From Mycobacteriaceae bacterium (GTDB lineage Bacteria; Actinomycetota; Actinomycetes; Mycobacteriales; Mycobacteriaceae), in assembly GCA_019749805.1 (NCBI GenBank), contig JAIEPH010000066.1, forward strand, positions 62,001 through 126,000: a DNA stretch of 64,000 nt, in the 5' to 3' direction. The first letter of the stretch is position 1. Every line of letters begins with the position of its first letter. Of this stretch, positions 26,042-34,453 are shown piece after piece. The notes under the pieces are model-generated. The model was not told the DNA's origin, searched no databases, and was given only the letters and a program-made list of their open reading frames with translations. Position numbers and translations under genes: made by a program.

Positions 26042-27517
26042 ATGAGCGAACACCTCGACGTCGTCATCGTGGGAGCCGGGATCTCCGGCATCAGCGCCGC
26101 CTGGCACCTGCAGGACCGCTGCCCGACCAAGAGCTATGCGATCCTGGAGCGCCGCGACAATCTCGGCGGCACCTGGGACCTGTTCAAATACCCCGGCATC
26201 CGCTCGGACTCCGACATGTTCACCCTCGGTTTCCGGTTCAAGCCGTGGACGTCGGAAAAGGCCATCGCCGACGGGCCGTCGATCATGTCCTATCTGAAGG
26301 ACACGGTCGCCGAGTACGGCATCGACAAGCACATCCGTTACGGCCACCGCGTCCTCGGCGCGGACTGGTCCGACGCCGACAATCGCTGGACCGTCCGCAT
26401 CGAAGCGGACGGCGAGGTGCGCGAGATCACCGCGTCCTTCCTGTTCGCCGCCAGTGGCTACTACAACTACGACGAGGGCTACTGCCCGGAGTTTGCGGGA
26501 CGCGACGACTTCGAGGGCACGATCATCCACCCTCAGCACTGGCCGGAGAACCTGGACTACGCCGGCAAGAAGATCGTCGTGATCGGCAGTGGTGCTACCG
26601 CGGTGACTTTGATTCCCGCCCTTGCTAATTCAGGCGCAGGGCATGTCACGATGCTGCAGCGCTCGCCGAGCTATATCGGTGCGCTGCCTGACGTGGATCC
26701 ATTCACCGTCCAGACGAACAAGATGCTGCCGACGAAGGTGGCTTACGTCCTCAATCGGTGGAAGAGCATCCTCTTCCAGTCCGCCCAGTACCGAATCAGC
26801 AGGCGATTCCCGAACTTCATGCGCAAGCAGCTGATGACGATGGCGCAACGGCGACTGCCCGAAGGCTATGACGTCGACAAGCATTTCGGCCCGAGGTACA
26901 ACCCGTGGGACGAGCGGCTGTGCCTGGCGCCGAACGGCGACCTGTTCAAGACCATCAAGAAGGGCAAGGCCGACGTCGTCACCGACACGATCGAGCGGTT
27001 CACCAAGACCGGTATCAAGCTGACCTCGGGCGAGGAGCTGGAAGCCGACATCATCGTCACCGCAACGGGTTTGAACCTGCAGCTCTTCGGAGGGGCGGAG
27101 ATCTCTCGCAACGGCGTACCGATCGAACTGAACGAGACCATGGCCTACAAGGGCACGATGTTGACCCACATGCCGAACATGGCGTTCACCATCGGCTACA
27201 CAAACGCGTCGTGGACGCTGAAGGCCGACCTGGTGTCCGAGTTCTTCTGCCGGGTGATCAACTACATGGATGCCAAGGGTTTTGACACCGTCGAGCCGCA
27301 GCATCCGGGAGACAGTGTCGACGAGGCTCCGCTGATGGACTTCACTCCCGGCTACGTGTTACGCGCGTTGGACTACCTGCCGAAGTCCGGACACATCGCG
27401 CCGTGGCGCCTCAAGCAGAACTACCTGCTGGACCTGCGCTTGATCCGGCGCGGCAAAGTCACCGATGAGGCCCTGCACTTCAGCAAGCACCGCGCGCCGG
27501 TGACGGCTTCGGCCTAG
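26042..27517 (+). CDS. ethA: Flavin-containing (Baeyer-Villiger) monooxygenase EthA
   Basis: The 491-residue protein has two Rossmann motifs, VVIVGAGISGISAAWHLQ (FAD, residues 6-23) and VVIGSGATAVTLIPAL (NADPH, about 180). Its Baeyer-Villiger-type fingerprint region lies around GTIIHPQHWPEN. It follows M. tuberculosis EthA throughout, including GGTWDLF, SGYYNYDEGY and YTNASWTLKADLVSEF. EthA oxidises ketones and activates thioamide drugs such as ethionamide in tubercle bacilli; the natural substrate is unsettled. The ATG at 26042 follows a TACGCT -10 by 8 nt. It is controlled by the divergent ethR. Confidence 0.95.
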   Translation: MSEHLDVVIVGAGISGISAAWHLQDRCPTKSYAILERRDNLGGTWDLFKYPGIRSDSDMFTLGFRFKPWTSEKAIADGPSIMSYLKDTVAEYGIDKHIRYGHRVLGADWSDADNRWTVRIEADGEVREITASFLFAASGYYNYDEGYCPEFAGRDDFEGTIIHPQHWPENLDYAGKKIVVIGSGATAVTLIPALANSGAGHVTMLQRSPSYIGALPDVDPFTVQTNKMLPTKVAYVLNRWKSILFQSAQYRISRRFPNFMRKQLMTMAQRRLPEGYDVDKHFGPRYNPWDERLCLAPNGDLFKTIKKGKADVVTDTIERFTKTGIKLTSGEELEADIIVTATGLNLQLFGGAEISRNGVPIELNETMAYKGTMLTHMPNMAFTIGYTNASWTLKADLVSEFFCRVINYMDAKGFDTVEPQHPGDSVDEAPLMDFTPGYVLRALDYLPKSGHIAPWRLKQNYLLDLRLIRRGKVTDEALHFSKHRAPVTASA

Positions 27518-27521
27518 AGTC

Positions 27522-28004
27522 TCAGTCTGCAGCGACGACGACAATGCCGTCGTCGTCGCTGTAGGCGCTGTGGCCCGGGGTGAACGCCACGCCGCCGAAC
27601 TCGACGGCGACATCACGTTGACCGTCACCGCTTTTCGTGCTCTTGCGGGGGTTGGTGCCCAACGCCTTCACACCGATGTCGAGGGTGCGCAGCGTCGACG
27701 AGTCCCGGACCGCACCGTTGATGATGATGCCGACCCAGCCGTTGTCGACGGCCAGGCCGGCGATGACGTCACCGACGAGCGCGGCGTGCAGCGAACCCCC
27801 GCCGTCGATGACGAGCACACCGCCGTTACCCGGTTGGGACAGTACGGATTTCAACAGCGCGTTGTCCTCGAAGCACTGCACCGTGGTGATCGGCCCGGCG
27901 AACTCGGATCGTCCGCCGAACTGGCGGAACTGCAGATCACAGCTGCGGACATCCGGGCCGATGTCGTCGACGAGGTCTGCGGTGGGACGGAAATCGATGC
28001 TCAC
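27522..28004 (-). CDS. rraA: RraA-family protein
   Basis: The 160-residue protein starts MSIDFRPTADLVDDIG and contains GGVLVIDGGGSLHAALVGDVIAGLA and GIIINGAVRDSSTLRTLDIGVKALG, the RraA fold signature. Members either inhibit RNase E or act as class II HMG/CHA aldolases; both activities share this fold. The G-x20-R-D arrangement of aldolase-type members is present, so the enzyme role should be considered. It is convergent with ethA (4-nt gap) and its start overlaps the stop of the upstream merR gene by 4 nt, so the two are co-transcribed. Confidence 0.9.
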   Translation of the reverse strand: MSIDFRPTADLVDDIGPDVRSCDLQFRQFGGRSEFAGPITTVQCFEDNALLKSVLSQPGNGGVLVIDGGGSLHAALVGDVIAGLAVDNGWVGIIINGAVRDSSTLRTLDIGVKALGTNPRKSTKSGDGQRDVAVEFGGVAFTPGHSAYSDDDGIVVVAAD

Positions 28005-28756
28005 TCGTCGATGTTAGCGATCACGATGTCGCGGACGAACTGCGCCAAACCCGGCTCGACGTCGTCGTAGTAGCGGGTGAATCGTTCGTCGGCCACGTAC
28101 ATCTCGACAAGGTTGCGGTGCATCTCGCCACCGAAGTCGTAGAACCTCTCGATCGCGGCACGATGCCGGGCGACCAGTTCGTCGGCCGCCTGGGATCCCG
28201 GTTGGACGCCGTCGCGCTTGGCCTCGGCCAGCGCCTGCAGCAACGCGTCACCCTCTGCCTTGATGTCGATCCACTCCTGCTTGGTGAGCGCCGCGGCCCG
28301 CTGCTGCGACTGCTTCCACGCGTCGGTCTGCCCCCAACGCTGTTCAGCCTCGACGGCGTACTCCTCCCCGAACGCGGTGGTGCCGAAGATCTCGATCTGT
28401 TCCTCCGCGGTCAGCTGAATACCGCTGCGGTGTGCGCTCATCAGTTCCTCCACTGCCTTGATCGTGTGTTGCAGCCGGTCGGCCTGTTCCAGCAGCAGCC
28501 GGTGCTGCCGCCGGAGGTGTTCGAGCACATCGGCATCGCCGTCGTCCAGCAGTGTGCGGATGTCCTCGAGTTGCAGCCCGACGGAGCGGTACACCAGCAC
28601 CAGGTGCAGCCGTTCGATGTCGGCGTCGGTGTAACCGCGGTACCCCGCCGGGGTGCGGACGCTCGGCACCACCAGACCGATGTGGTCGTAATGGTGCAGG
28701 GTGCGTACCGAGACGGCGGTGAGTGCGGCTACCGCTCCGACGGTCTTGGCGTCCAT
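28001..28756 (-). CDS. MerR-family regulator with TipAS-like C-terminal domain
   Basis: The 251-residue protein has an N-terminal MerR winged helix (TVGAVAALTAVSVRTLHHYDHIGLVVPS, residues 5-32) and a coiled-coil dimer helix (about 80-110). A TipAS antibiotic-binding-type domain follows, with GEEYAVEAEQRWGQTDAWKQSQ and a C-terminal helix bundle. TipA proteins bind thiopeptide-like molecules and activate transcription from promoters with long spacers. The ATG at 28756 sits at the predicted transcription start. The position between hns and rraA is an insertion relative to M. tuberculosis gene order. Confidence 0.9.
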   Translation of the reverse strand: MDAKTVGAVAALTAVSVRTLHHYDHIGLVVPSVRTPAGYRGYTDADIERLHLVLVYRSVGLQLEDIRTLLDDGDADVLEHLRRQHRLLLEQADRLQHTIKAVEELMSAHRSGIQLTAEEQIEIFGTTAFGEEYAVEAEQRWGQTDAWKQSQQRAAALTKQEWIDIKAEGDALLQALAEAKRDGVQPGSQAADELVARHRAAIERFYDFGGEMHRNLVEMYVADERFTRYYDDVEPGLAQFVRDIVIANIDE

Positions 28757-28762
28757 AACGCC

Positions 28763-28793
28763 ACTATCGACCCTGACGTCGCGTCAGGGTCAA
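28763..28793 (-). promoter_or_regulatory. MerR-type promoter with 19-bp spacer and palindromic operator
   Basis: On the minus strand TTGACC (28788-28793) is followed by 19 nt and then GATAGT (28763-28768). The spacer carries most of a perfect 10-bp inverted repeat, GACCCTGACG-N3-CGTCAGGGTC (28769-28791). A 19-bp spacer with a central palindrome is the hallmark of promoters activated by MerR-family proteins. The ATG follows the -10 by 6 nt, so the mRNA is leaderless and the gene probably controls itself. Confidence 0.8.
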
Positions 28794-28804
28794 GTGAATT
28801 GGGC

Positions 28805-29335
28805 TCAGCCCTCGTCAGAGCTGCGACGCACGATCAGCACTACGAGGATGGCCAGTACACCGGCGGCGATGGCCGCTGCGATCGGCAGCCGGGAGGGCTC
28901 GGGTCCGATGAACGGCACCGGCGCGGGGCCGGCCACCGGATTGCTCGCGGTGGCGACAGTGGCCTTGGCCTTCGCCGCGGCTTCACGCGCGGCTGCGGTG
29001 AGATCGCCGTTGGTATCCGCCAGCTTCGGCGGTGCCGGCGTCTTGGCGGGAGCCTCCTTGGCCGGGGCCTTCTTCGCTGCTTTCTTGGCCGGTACGGCCT
29101 TCTTCGCGGGGGCGGCCTTCTTCGCACCCTTCGCCGGGGCCTTCTTGGCAGGAGACTTCTTCGCGGCCTTGGCGGGAGCCTTCTTGGCCGGCGGCGGTGC
29201 TGCCGGTGGGGGCGGCGTCGCCGGTGGCGGCGCTGCGGCTGGCGGCTGCGCTGCGGCTGGCGGTGCGGCCGGCGGCGTCGACCCAGGCGGCGTCGACTGG
29301 GCCCCTTCGTCTGGTCGGTCCTGCTCGTCTGCCAT
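28805..29335 (-). CDS. hns: Membrane-anchored Lys/Ala/Pro-rich Hns-like protein (Rv3852-like)
   Basis: The 176-residue protein (start MADEQDRPDEG) has a Pro/Ala-rich segment, then repeated KKAPAK, AKKA and PAKK units (about 45-95) like histone H1 tails. A short helical region (NGDLTAAAREAAAKAKATV) and one C-terminal membrane helix (about 152-170, ending IVRRSSDEG) follow. This layout matches M. tuberculosis Rv3852, annotated as a histone-like protein. DNA binding through the basic repeats at the membrane is the inferred role; evidence for nucleoid function in this family is debated. The Pro-rich insert is longer than in Rv3852. Confidence 0.85.
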   Translation of the reverse strand: MADEQDRPDEGAQSTPPGSTPPAAPPAAAQPPAAAPPPATPPPPAAPPPAKKAPAKAAKKSPAKKAPAKGAKKAAPAKKAVPAKKAAKKAPAKEAPAKTPAPPKLADTNGDLTAAAREAAAKAKATVATASNPVAGPAPVPFIGPEPSRLPIAAAIAAGVLAILVVLIVRRSSDEG

Positions 29336-29426
29336 CGGCTGCTCCTTTGCAGTGTCTTGTCTGCGCACGTACGGCGTCAGCGCGGGTACCGGCAGTGGCC
29401 CCCATCATGCCAGGTCGGCTATGGCG

Positions 29427-30350
29427 CTAACCGGTGGCGGCCAGACCGGCCGCGAGAGCGAGCGCCACGGCCATCACCGCCAATTCGGCCAGTGAGCGGG
29501 ATCGCGACAGCACAGCGGTGCTCCGGTGCGTCCGTGCCGCGGGCACCCAGATCGTGCGGTTACGCCAGCCCATCAGCATCAGCACCGCCGCCGCCGCCAC
29601 CTTGGCCGTCAGCAGCCGGCCGTAGCCGGTGGAGTACAACTCGGCGGGCGACCCGAGCCGGTCGATCGCCGCCGCCGCGCCGCCGAGCAGCAGCGCCAGC
29701 ACACACCACAGTGACAACTGGGAGAACCGCGGCAGCACGCGCGCCCACTGACCCCGATGGTCGACCGTCAGCACCAGGCCCGCCAGCACACCGCACCAGA
29801 GCGCGGCCGCCAGCGTGTGAACGGCCAGCGCCAGACCGCCGAGCGCGCTTTCGAAGAAATGACCGGTGAACAGGCGGCTCGTCAGGCCGACCGCGGAAAG
29901 CCCGGCCACCACGACATTGACCGCCGCGGTACGCGGCGCCGCGACCGTTGCCACACACAGCGCTGCGGCGGCCGCAACAGCGAGGATCCCTGCGCGCCCC
30001 GCCGCGGTGTCCACCGCGAAACCGATGGTCGTCGGTGCGCTCAGTCGCCAGACCGGGACCGCGGTGGCTTGGGCGGCCGTGGCGATCAGTCGGCCGACTT
30101 CGGCCACCAGCCACAGCGCGCCCGCGGCGGACAACGGCACGCTGGCGCGACCGACGAGTTCGCGGCGGTGGCGCTCGTCGTCGAGTATCGGCACGACGGC
30201 GAGTCCGAGACAGACGACCGCCGCGCAGTCGGCGACCGCACGCACGAGCGTGACCGGCAGTGAGTTCTGCGGGTACGCCAGCGCCCATGCCACCACCGAC
30301 GCGGCGACCACCACCAGCGTCCCGCCGGCCAGCGCCGCGGAACGTCTCAC
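29427..30350 (-). CDS. copD: Copper resistance CopD-domain membrane protein
   Basis: The 307-residue protein has about eight transmembrane helices and the CopD domain (GHFFESALGGLALAVHTLAAALWCGVL, about 165-195). CopD proteins with CopC move or load copper at the membrane and periplasm. The GTG start at 30350 overlaps the TGA of copC, so the two are translationally coupled. Its location corresponds to the small membrane gene Rv3851 in M. tuberculosis order, but the sequence here is a full CopD. The direction of copper movement is not predictable. Confidence 0.85.
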   Translation of the reverse strand: MRRSAALAGGTLVVVAASVVAWALAYPQNSLPVTLVRAVADCAAVVCLGLAVVPILDDERHRRELVGRASVPLSAAGALWLVAEVGRLIATAAQATAVPVWRLSAPTTIGFAVDTAAGRAGILAVAAAAALCVATVAAPRTAAVNVVVAGLSAVGLTSRLFTGHFFESALGGLALAVHTLAAALWCGVLAGLVLTVDHRGQWARVLPRFSQLSLWCVLALLLGGAAAAIDRLGSPAELYSTGYGRLLTAKVAAAAVLMLMGWRNRTIWVPAARTHRSTAVLSRSRSLAELAVMAVALALAAGLAATG

Positions 30351-30889
30351 GTCCGGCGCCGCGCCGCCCACAGAACACCCGCACCGACGATCAGTACGGC
30401 GCCGACGTAGAAGGGCCACACCGGAAGTCCGCCGTCGTCCTCGGATGTACCGGACGAATCAGCGGCCGGTGGCGCGGTCCCGGCAGGCGGTCCGGCGACA
30501 CCGCTACCCGCCGCGGTCAGCTGAAACGACCACGAGCCCGAGACGACATGGCCATCGGCCGATGTGGCGCGATAGTTCACCGTGTATCTGCCAGAGGGGC
30601 CGAGCGGACGGACCCCGACGCTGATGACGGTGCCGTCGACCGCCGGCTCACCGGTGGACCACAGGTTGCCGTCGGGACCGACCACCGTCATCGCCGCGAA
30701 CTGGGGCTGCATCTCCTCGTTGAACGTCGCGCTGACCCGGTCCGGTGCCTGCGGCAGTGAGGCATTCTCGACGGGATCGGAGGCGATTCGGGCGGCGTGC
30801 GCGGCAGCGACACCGGCATTGCCCAGTGTTCCCACCGCCAGGCCGAATATCAGAACCACAACGGCGGCAAGCTGCTTGACAGATCTCAT
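30347..30889 (-). CDS. copC: CopC-like copper-binding exported protein with C-terminal membrane anchor
   Basis: The 180-residue protein has a signal peptide (about 1-30, ending VAAAH) so that the mature N-terminus begins near AARIASDPVENASL. The CopC beta-barrel includes VSATFNEEMQPQFAAMTVV and SADGHVVSGSWSF, with His residues that can bind Cu(II). A Pro/Ser linker and one C-terminal helix (WPFYVGAVLIVGAGVLWAARRR) anchor it to the membrane. It is followed by copD with a 4-nt overlap. The signal peptide's last His may be a copper ligand after cleavage. Confidence 0.88.
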   Translation of the reverse strand: MRSVKQLAAVVVLIFGLAVGTLGNAGVAAAHAARIASDPVENASLPQAPDRVSATFNEEMQPQFAAMTVVGPDGNLWSTGEPAVDGTVISVGVRPLGPSGRYTVNYRATSADGHVVSGSWSFQLTAAGSGVAGPPAGTAPPAADSSGTSEDDGGLPVWPFYVGAVLIVGAGVLWAARRRT

Positions 30890-30931
30890 TCGACTGTGGC
30901 TTTCGAAGAGCGCTGCCCCGACGCGCGCATG

Positions 30932-31585
30932 TCAGACCAGGCCGAGCCGGGCCATCAAGTCGGCGTCGATGCCGTCGAGTTGCTTGGCGATGGCGGCATG
31001 GGCCGAACGGCGCTGCGCGAGTGGCATGTTCTCCGCCGCGGCGACGGCGGCCGACAGATCACCGAGGCGATCGGTGATCGCCGCGACGAACTGTTTCGTT
31101 TCGGCGTCCTTGGGCTTCTTCTCGGCGACCATCCGCAGCGACTGCTCGGCGCCGGCGATGCGCGCCGAGAGTTCCCCGCCGTGGCCGGAGAACTGACCGA
31201 GCTGGCTCAGCGGAACACCCAGGCGGGCAGCGCGGCGCTCGTCGGCGTAACCACGCGCAGCGATCGAGGCCCGGTACACCAGCGGCACCGCCACCGGCGC
31301 GAGCAGCCGGGTGATCGTGAGGACGCGGCGAATTCTGGTGGGCGAGAACAACTTACCTTCGCGCGCGGCCTTCAGCTGCATGTCCGCCACCTTGAGCGCG
31401 GCCCGGTCGGTCTCGCGCTGGGCCCTGAGTTGAGCCTTGAGGGCGCGCGTTTCCGACCGGTGCTCGGCCTTGATGCGGCGAGCTTCGTTCTTGGCCGCCA
31501 GTCTGGCTTCGAGTTTTGCCTTCGCCTTGATGGCGCGGGCCTCGGCCTTTCGGGTGGCGCGGGTTTTGCGCTTGAACAGGCTCAT
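30932..31585 (-). CDS. Conserved mycobacterial coiled-coil protein (Rv3850-like, DUF6474)
   Basis: The 217-residue protein starts MSLFKRKTRATRKAEARA and is very Lys/Arg/Glu/Ala-rich over residues 1-75, which suggests a long charged helix or coiled coil. A hydrophobic segment (VLTITRLLAPVAVPLVYRASIAARGY, about 90-115) may be a membrane or amphipathic helix. The C-terminal part is helical (ITDRLGDLSAAVAAAENM). Length and position match M. tuberculosis Rv3850, next to espR. The function is unknown. Longer frames upstream of 31585 are not coding. Confidence 0.85.
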   Translation of the reverse strand: MSLFKRKTRATRKAEARAIKAKAKLEARLAAKNEARRIKAEHRSETRALKAQLRAQRETDRAALKVADMQLKAAREGKLFSPTRIRRVLTITRLLAPVAVPLVYRASIAARGYADERRAARLGVPLSQLGQFSGHGGELSARIAGAEQSLRMVAEKKPKDAETKQFVAAITDRLGDLSAAVAAAENMPLAQRRSAHAAIAKQLDGIDADLMARLGLV

Positions 31586-31750
31586 CCCAGCAGTCTCCCG
31601 GTCGCGTTGTCGATGCCGCACAACACTATCTCCCGGTGCGTGTGACCCGTGGCCCTGGCCCGAGGCGAGGCCGATTCGGTCGTGGGCAAACCGGCCAACG
31701 TACCTGTGCGACAATCGCTTGACAGCAAATCTGCAGCGGCGACGCGTGTG

Positions 31751-32688
31751 ATGGGTGGTGCAGATGTGGGTTCGCGTGTGGGCATCGCCGCGGCCGGCTT
31801 CCTCGTGGTGTACGGGCTGTTGGTCGGCGGTGCCGGCAATATTCCTGCGAATGCGACCCCCGCGGCCGGCGACGGAGATGGCCGCAGCACCGAATCCGGG
31901 CAAAACGGGGGAGCGCCGTCGGCGACCCGGCCGGGCGGCCGTGACCAAGCGTCGCCCGGCACCGGATCTCGAGGGGACAAGCCAGACGCGCGTAAGCCGC
32001 GTGAACGCAGATTCGGAAGCGGACGCGTGCCCCATCTGAAGCCGCAGACTGAGGACGACGACAAGCGAAACGAAGGCGAACCCGTCGACGGCGAGGACGG
32101 CGGTGGCGCCGAAACGCCACCCAAAGAGCCACCACGGGAAGAACCGCCGGGCGAGGAAGATCCAGACGACTGCTGGCCATGGCCGCCCGGCCCGCAGCCC
32201 CCCGGTAACGGTGGAGGCGCGGGCCCACCTATCCGGCCGCCGGCGGGCCGGCCGCATGCGCCGCCGATGCAACTGCCGCCACATCTGCTGCCCGAGCACA
32301 CGCCGTCGCAGCCGGGGGTGGTCGACGCCGAACCCGGCGTCGGCATCGCCGCGCCGCAACTTCCGGTCGCGCCGATCGCCCTGCCGATCGTCGTGGCGCC
32401 CCCGGTGGCACTCCCTGGTGGTGCAGCTCCGCGCGGACCCGCGGCCGAACCGCCCGCCGGACGGCAAGCGCCGCCGGCCGAGACGGTCAGCAACGCCCAG
32501 CCGCGTCATACCGCGCGGGGTACACCGAATACCTGCGCAACGCGGGGATTTCACAGGTTGCCCTCGTGGCGGCACCCGGCCTCGCCGGCATGGTGCTTCT
32601 CACCGGTGTCGGTGGCCTCATCGGTTACCGACAGGCAAAGGCGGGGCACGCGGTACGCGCCGGAGGCGCCGCAAGATTTGTGGACTGA
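31751..32688 (+). pseudogene. Frameshifted Pro-rich exported/membrane protein
   Basis: The N-terminal frame starts at ATG 31751 with MGGADVGSRVG and a hydrophobic segment, then a long low-complexity Pro/Gly/Asp/Glu region up to about 32500. After about 32500 this frame turns atypical. A second frame (TAC at 32509) reads YRAGYTEYLRNAG..., a hydrophobic helix, then LIGYRQAKAGHAVRAGGAARFVD and the TGA at 32686-32688. That ending is recalled as the conserved C-terminus of a mycobacterial family with the same Pro-rich middle. A one-base deletion or two-base insertion near 32490-32508 explains both parts. It is a pseudogene, a sequencing error or a programmed shift. The undisturbed protein would be about 310 residues. 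Confidence 0.7.
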
Positions 32689-32755
32689 ACTGACGGGGAA
32701 CCGCTGCTTCGGCGGCCCGAACAGCGCATAGTGGATTCGTCGAAAGGGGGAACGT

Positions 32756-33247
32756 ATGCCTGCCAGCCGCAACGTCACCCGCGCAGTGAGTGCGGTTCTG
32801 GACCTCGCTCCGCGCCGCGGGGAGGTGTCGCTCACCCGGCTAGTCGATGCGGTCAGTAAGGACAGGGGGCGCCCGATCGAGCTGAAGACAGCCGATTTGC
32901 CGCCCGGTGTGTGCGGGCAATGGCGTCAATACGCCGATCGCGACGTGTTTCTGATTCAGAAGGGTCTGCCCGCATGGGACCGCACCCTTGCACATGAGCT
33001 CGGCCACCTGGTCCTCGGGCACGACGGCATGCCGGTCGTCGAGGCCGCCCTGGAGAACACCGAGATGGCCAGCTCCGAGTTGATCGGCTACATGCTGAAC
33101 CAGCGCACCGGATGCATGGGACCCAATGGTGAGGACGCGGAGCAGGAAGCCGAGGACTTCGCGGCGCTGCTGCTGTATCGGTTGGGGCGGTTGCCCTCCG
33201 ATCGCGCTTCCATCGTCCAGGTCCGGCTCGGAGAGGCGTTTGGTTGA
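32756..33247 (+). CDS. ImmA/IrrE-family (M78) metallopeptidase
   Basis: The 163-residue protein carries the zinc-binding motif HELGH at about residues 81-85 (RTLAHELGHLVLGHDG), typical of ImmA/IrrE peptidases. A Glu-rich segment (NGEDAEQEAEDFAALLLYRLGR) provides the probable third ligand and helix. These peptidases usually cleave HTH repressors and thereby switch on stress or mobile-element genes. The stop overlaps the TTG start of the next gene (TTGA), so the pair forms an operon. The EspR regulator gene lies convergently just beyond. Which repressor is cut is unknown. Confidence 0.88.
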   Translation: MPASRNVTRAVSAVLDLAPRRGEVSLTRLVDAVSKDRGRPIELKTADLPPGVCGQWRQYADRDVFLIQKGLPAWDRTLAHELGHLVLGHDGMPVVEAALENTEMASSELIGYMLNQRTGCMGPNGEDAEQEAEDFAALLLYRLGRLPSDRASIVQVRLGEAFG

Positions 33248-34416
33248 TCATCTGGGTGATCGCCGGTCTGCTTGGATTGGCCACCGGTTTACGTATCGGC
33301 TGGGCGCTGGTCAACAAGCAATCACTGGTGAGTACCGCGATGATCCTCGCGCTGGGAAGCCTCGGGCTGGTCGCTGCACTGAACTGGCAGCCCCTGACGC
33401 TTCTCGTCGACACCGTGCTGCGGTGGCCGAACATCTCGATGGGTCTGTCGCAGGTGGCGCTCGTGATGTGCGCGGCGGGCAGCTGCGTGATGATCACCAC
33501 CGTCGCGTCCGGGCGTAAGCCGGCCACCATCCGCAGGATCGCGATCGCGCAGTACAGCGTCGCGGTTGTCATCGCGGTGGTGAGCCTGGTGACGTTCTTC
33601 TCGGCGGAGCAGCAGCCAGAGATGGCGCCCGAGGAGTACCTCCAGCGGACCCTGGCCGCGGACGGCAACTCCCTGCCCTGGCTGTTGCCGCTGCTGTACG
33701 TACTGCTGGCGCTGACGCTGGTGTCCTGGGCCGGACTGCGGTACTCGAACCGCAGTCGTCGCGGCAGGGCGTTGTTCGTGTTCACGATCGGCATCGTGCT
33801 GATCGTCTTCGCGTCGGGATTCTTTTTCTTCCGGGCCGTGGGCCGGTCCGGACCGGTGGGGGTGGGCGCCGCGGCCACCCTGCTCGGATGCGCGATGCTG
33901 GTGGTCGCCGCGGGTTCGCTGCTGCCGAGCATCGAGGACTGGTTCGGTGCGCGCCGCGAGCTCAGGGTGATCCAGCCGCTGCTGGACGAACTGGGGCGCC
34001 GGCATCCAGATGTCGGTATCGGCGTGCGTCCCCGCGGTCCGCTCGCGTTCCGGGTGGCGGAACGGATGTCGTTGATCTCGGACGCGTTGTTCCTGGAGGC
34101 GACGGCTGCGGATGTCACCCGAAAACGGGTCGGCCCGACCGGTGCGCTCGCCGATCGTGACGCCGAGGAGGACGACCGCGACATCGACGGGGAGGACGCC
34201 GAGATGGAGCCGCCACCCGTGCCACCGGAGGAGCAAGCGCACGCCGTCGCGCTGTGGATCTACGCCGGCCGCGAGGGTGCACGGAAGGCCGGGGACCCGA
34301 AGTTCCCGGGTTTGAGATGGTTGCGGCAGCCCAGCGTCTACTCGGACCGCGAATGGATCCTCGAGATTGCCACGCAGTACCGCACGCTCGTCAGGTCAGA
34401 GAAGACTTCTACGTAA
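33244..34416 (+). CDS. Multi-spanning membrane protein of the MAB_1171c type
   Basis: The 390-residue protein starts with TTG at 33244, overlapping the previous stop by 4 nt. About seven helices fill residues 1-230. A cytosolic domain follows (ELRVIQPLLDELGRRHPDVG, then AERMSLISDALFL and PPEEQAHAVALWIYAG). This layout matches actinobacterial MAB_1171c-type proteins often found beside XRE regulators and ImmA peptidases. A membrane sensor or transporter role is inferred. It is convergent with espR, 37 nt apart. Confidence 0.75.
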   Translation: MIIWVIAGLLGLATGLRIGWALVNKQSLVSTAMILALGSLGLVAALNWQPLTLLVDTVLRWPNISMGLSQVALVMCAAGSCVMITTVASGRKPATIRRIAIAQYSVAVVIAVVSLVTFFSAEQQPEMAPEEYLQRTLAADGNSLPWLLPLLYVLLALTLVSWAGLRYSNRSRRGRALFVFTIGIVLIVFASGFFFFRAVGRSGPVGVGAAATLLGCAMLVVAAGSLLPSIEDWFGARRELRVIQPLLDELGRRHPDVGIGVRPRGPLAFRVAERMSLISDALFLEATAADVTRKRVGPTGALADRDAEEDDRDIDGEDAEMEPPPVPPEEQAHAVALWIYAGREGARKAGDPKFPGLRWLRQPSVYSDREWILEIATQYRTLVRSEKTST

Positions 34417-34453
34417 CGACTTCGCCGGCGACGGTAATGCCGGCGACGGCGGG

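Noticed and set aside
31649..32731. Single 360-aa uninterrupted gene
   Set aside because: The last part of this frame is not protein-like, while another frame restores a recognisable C-terminus.
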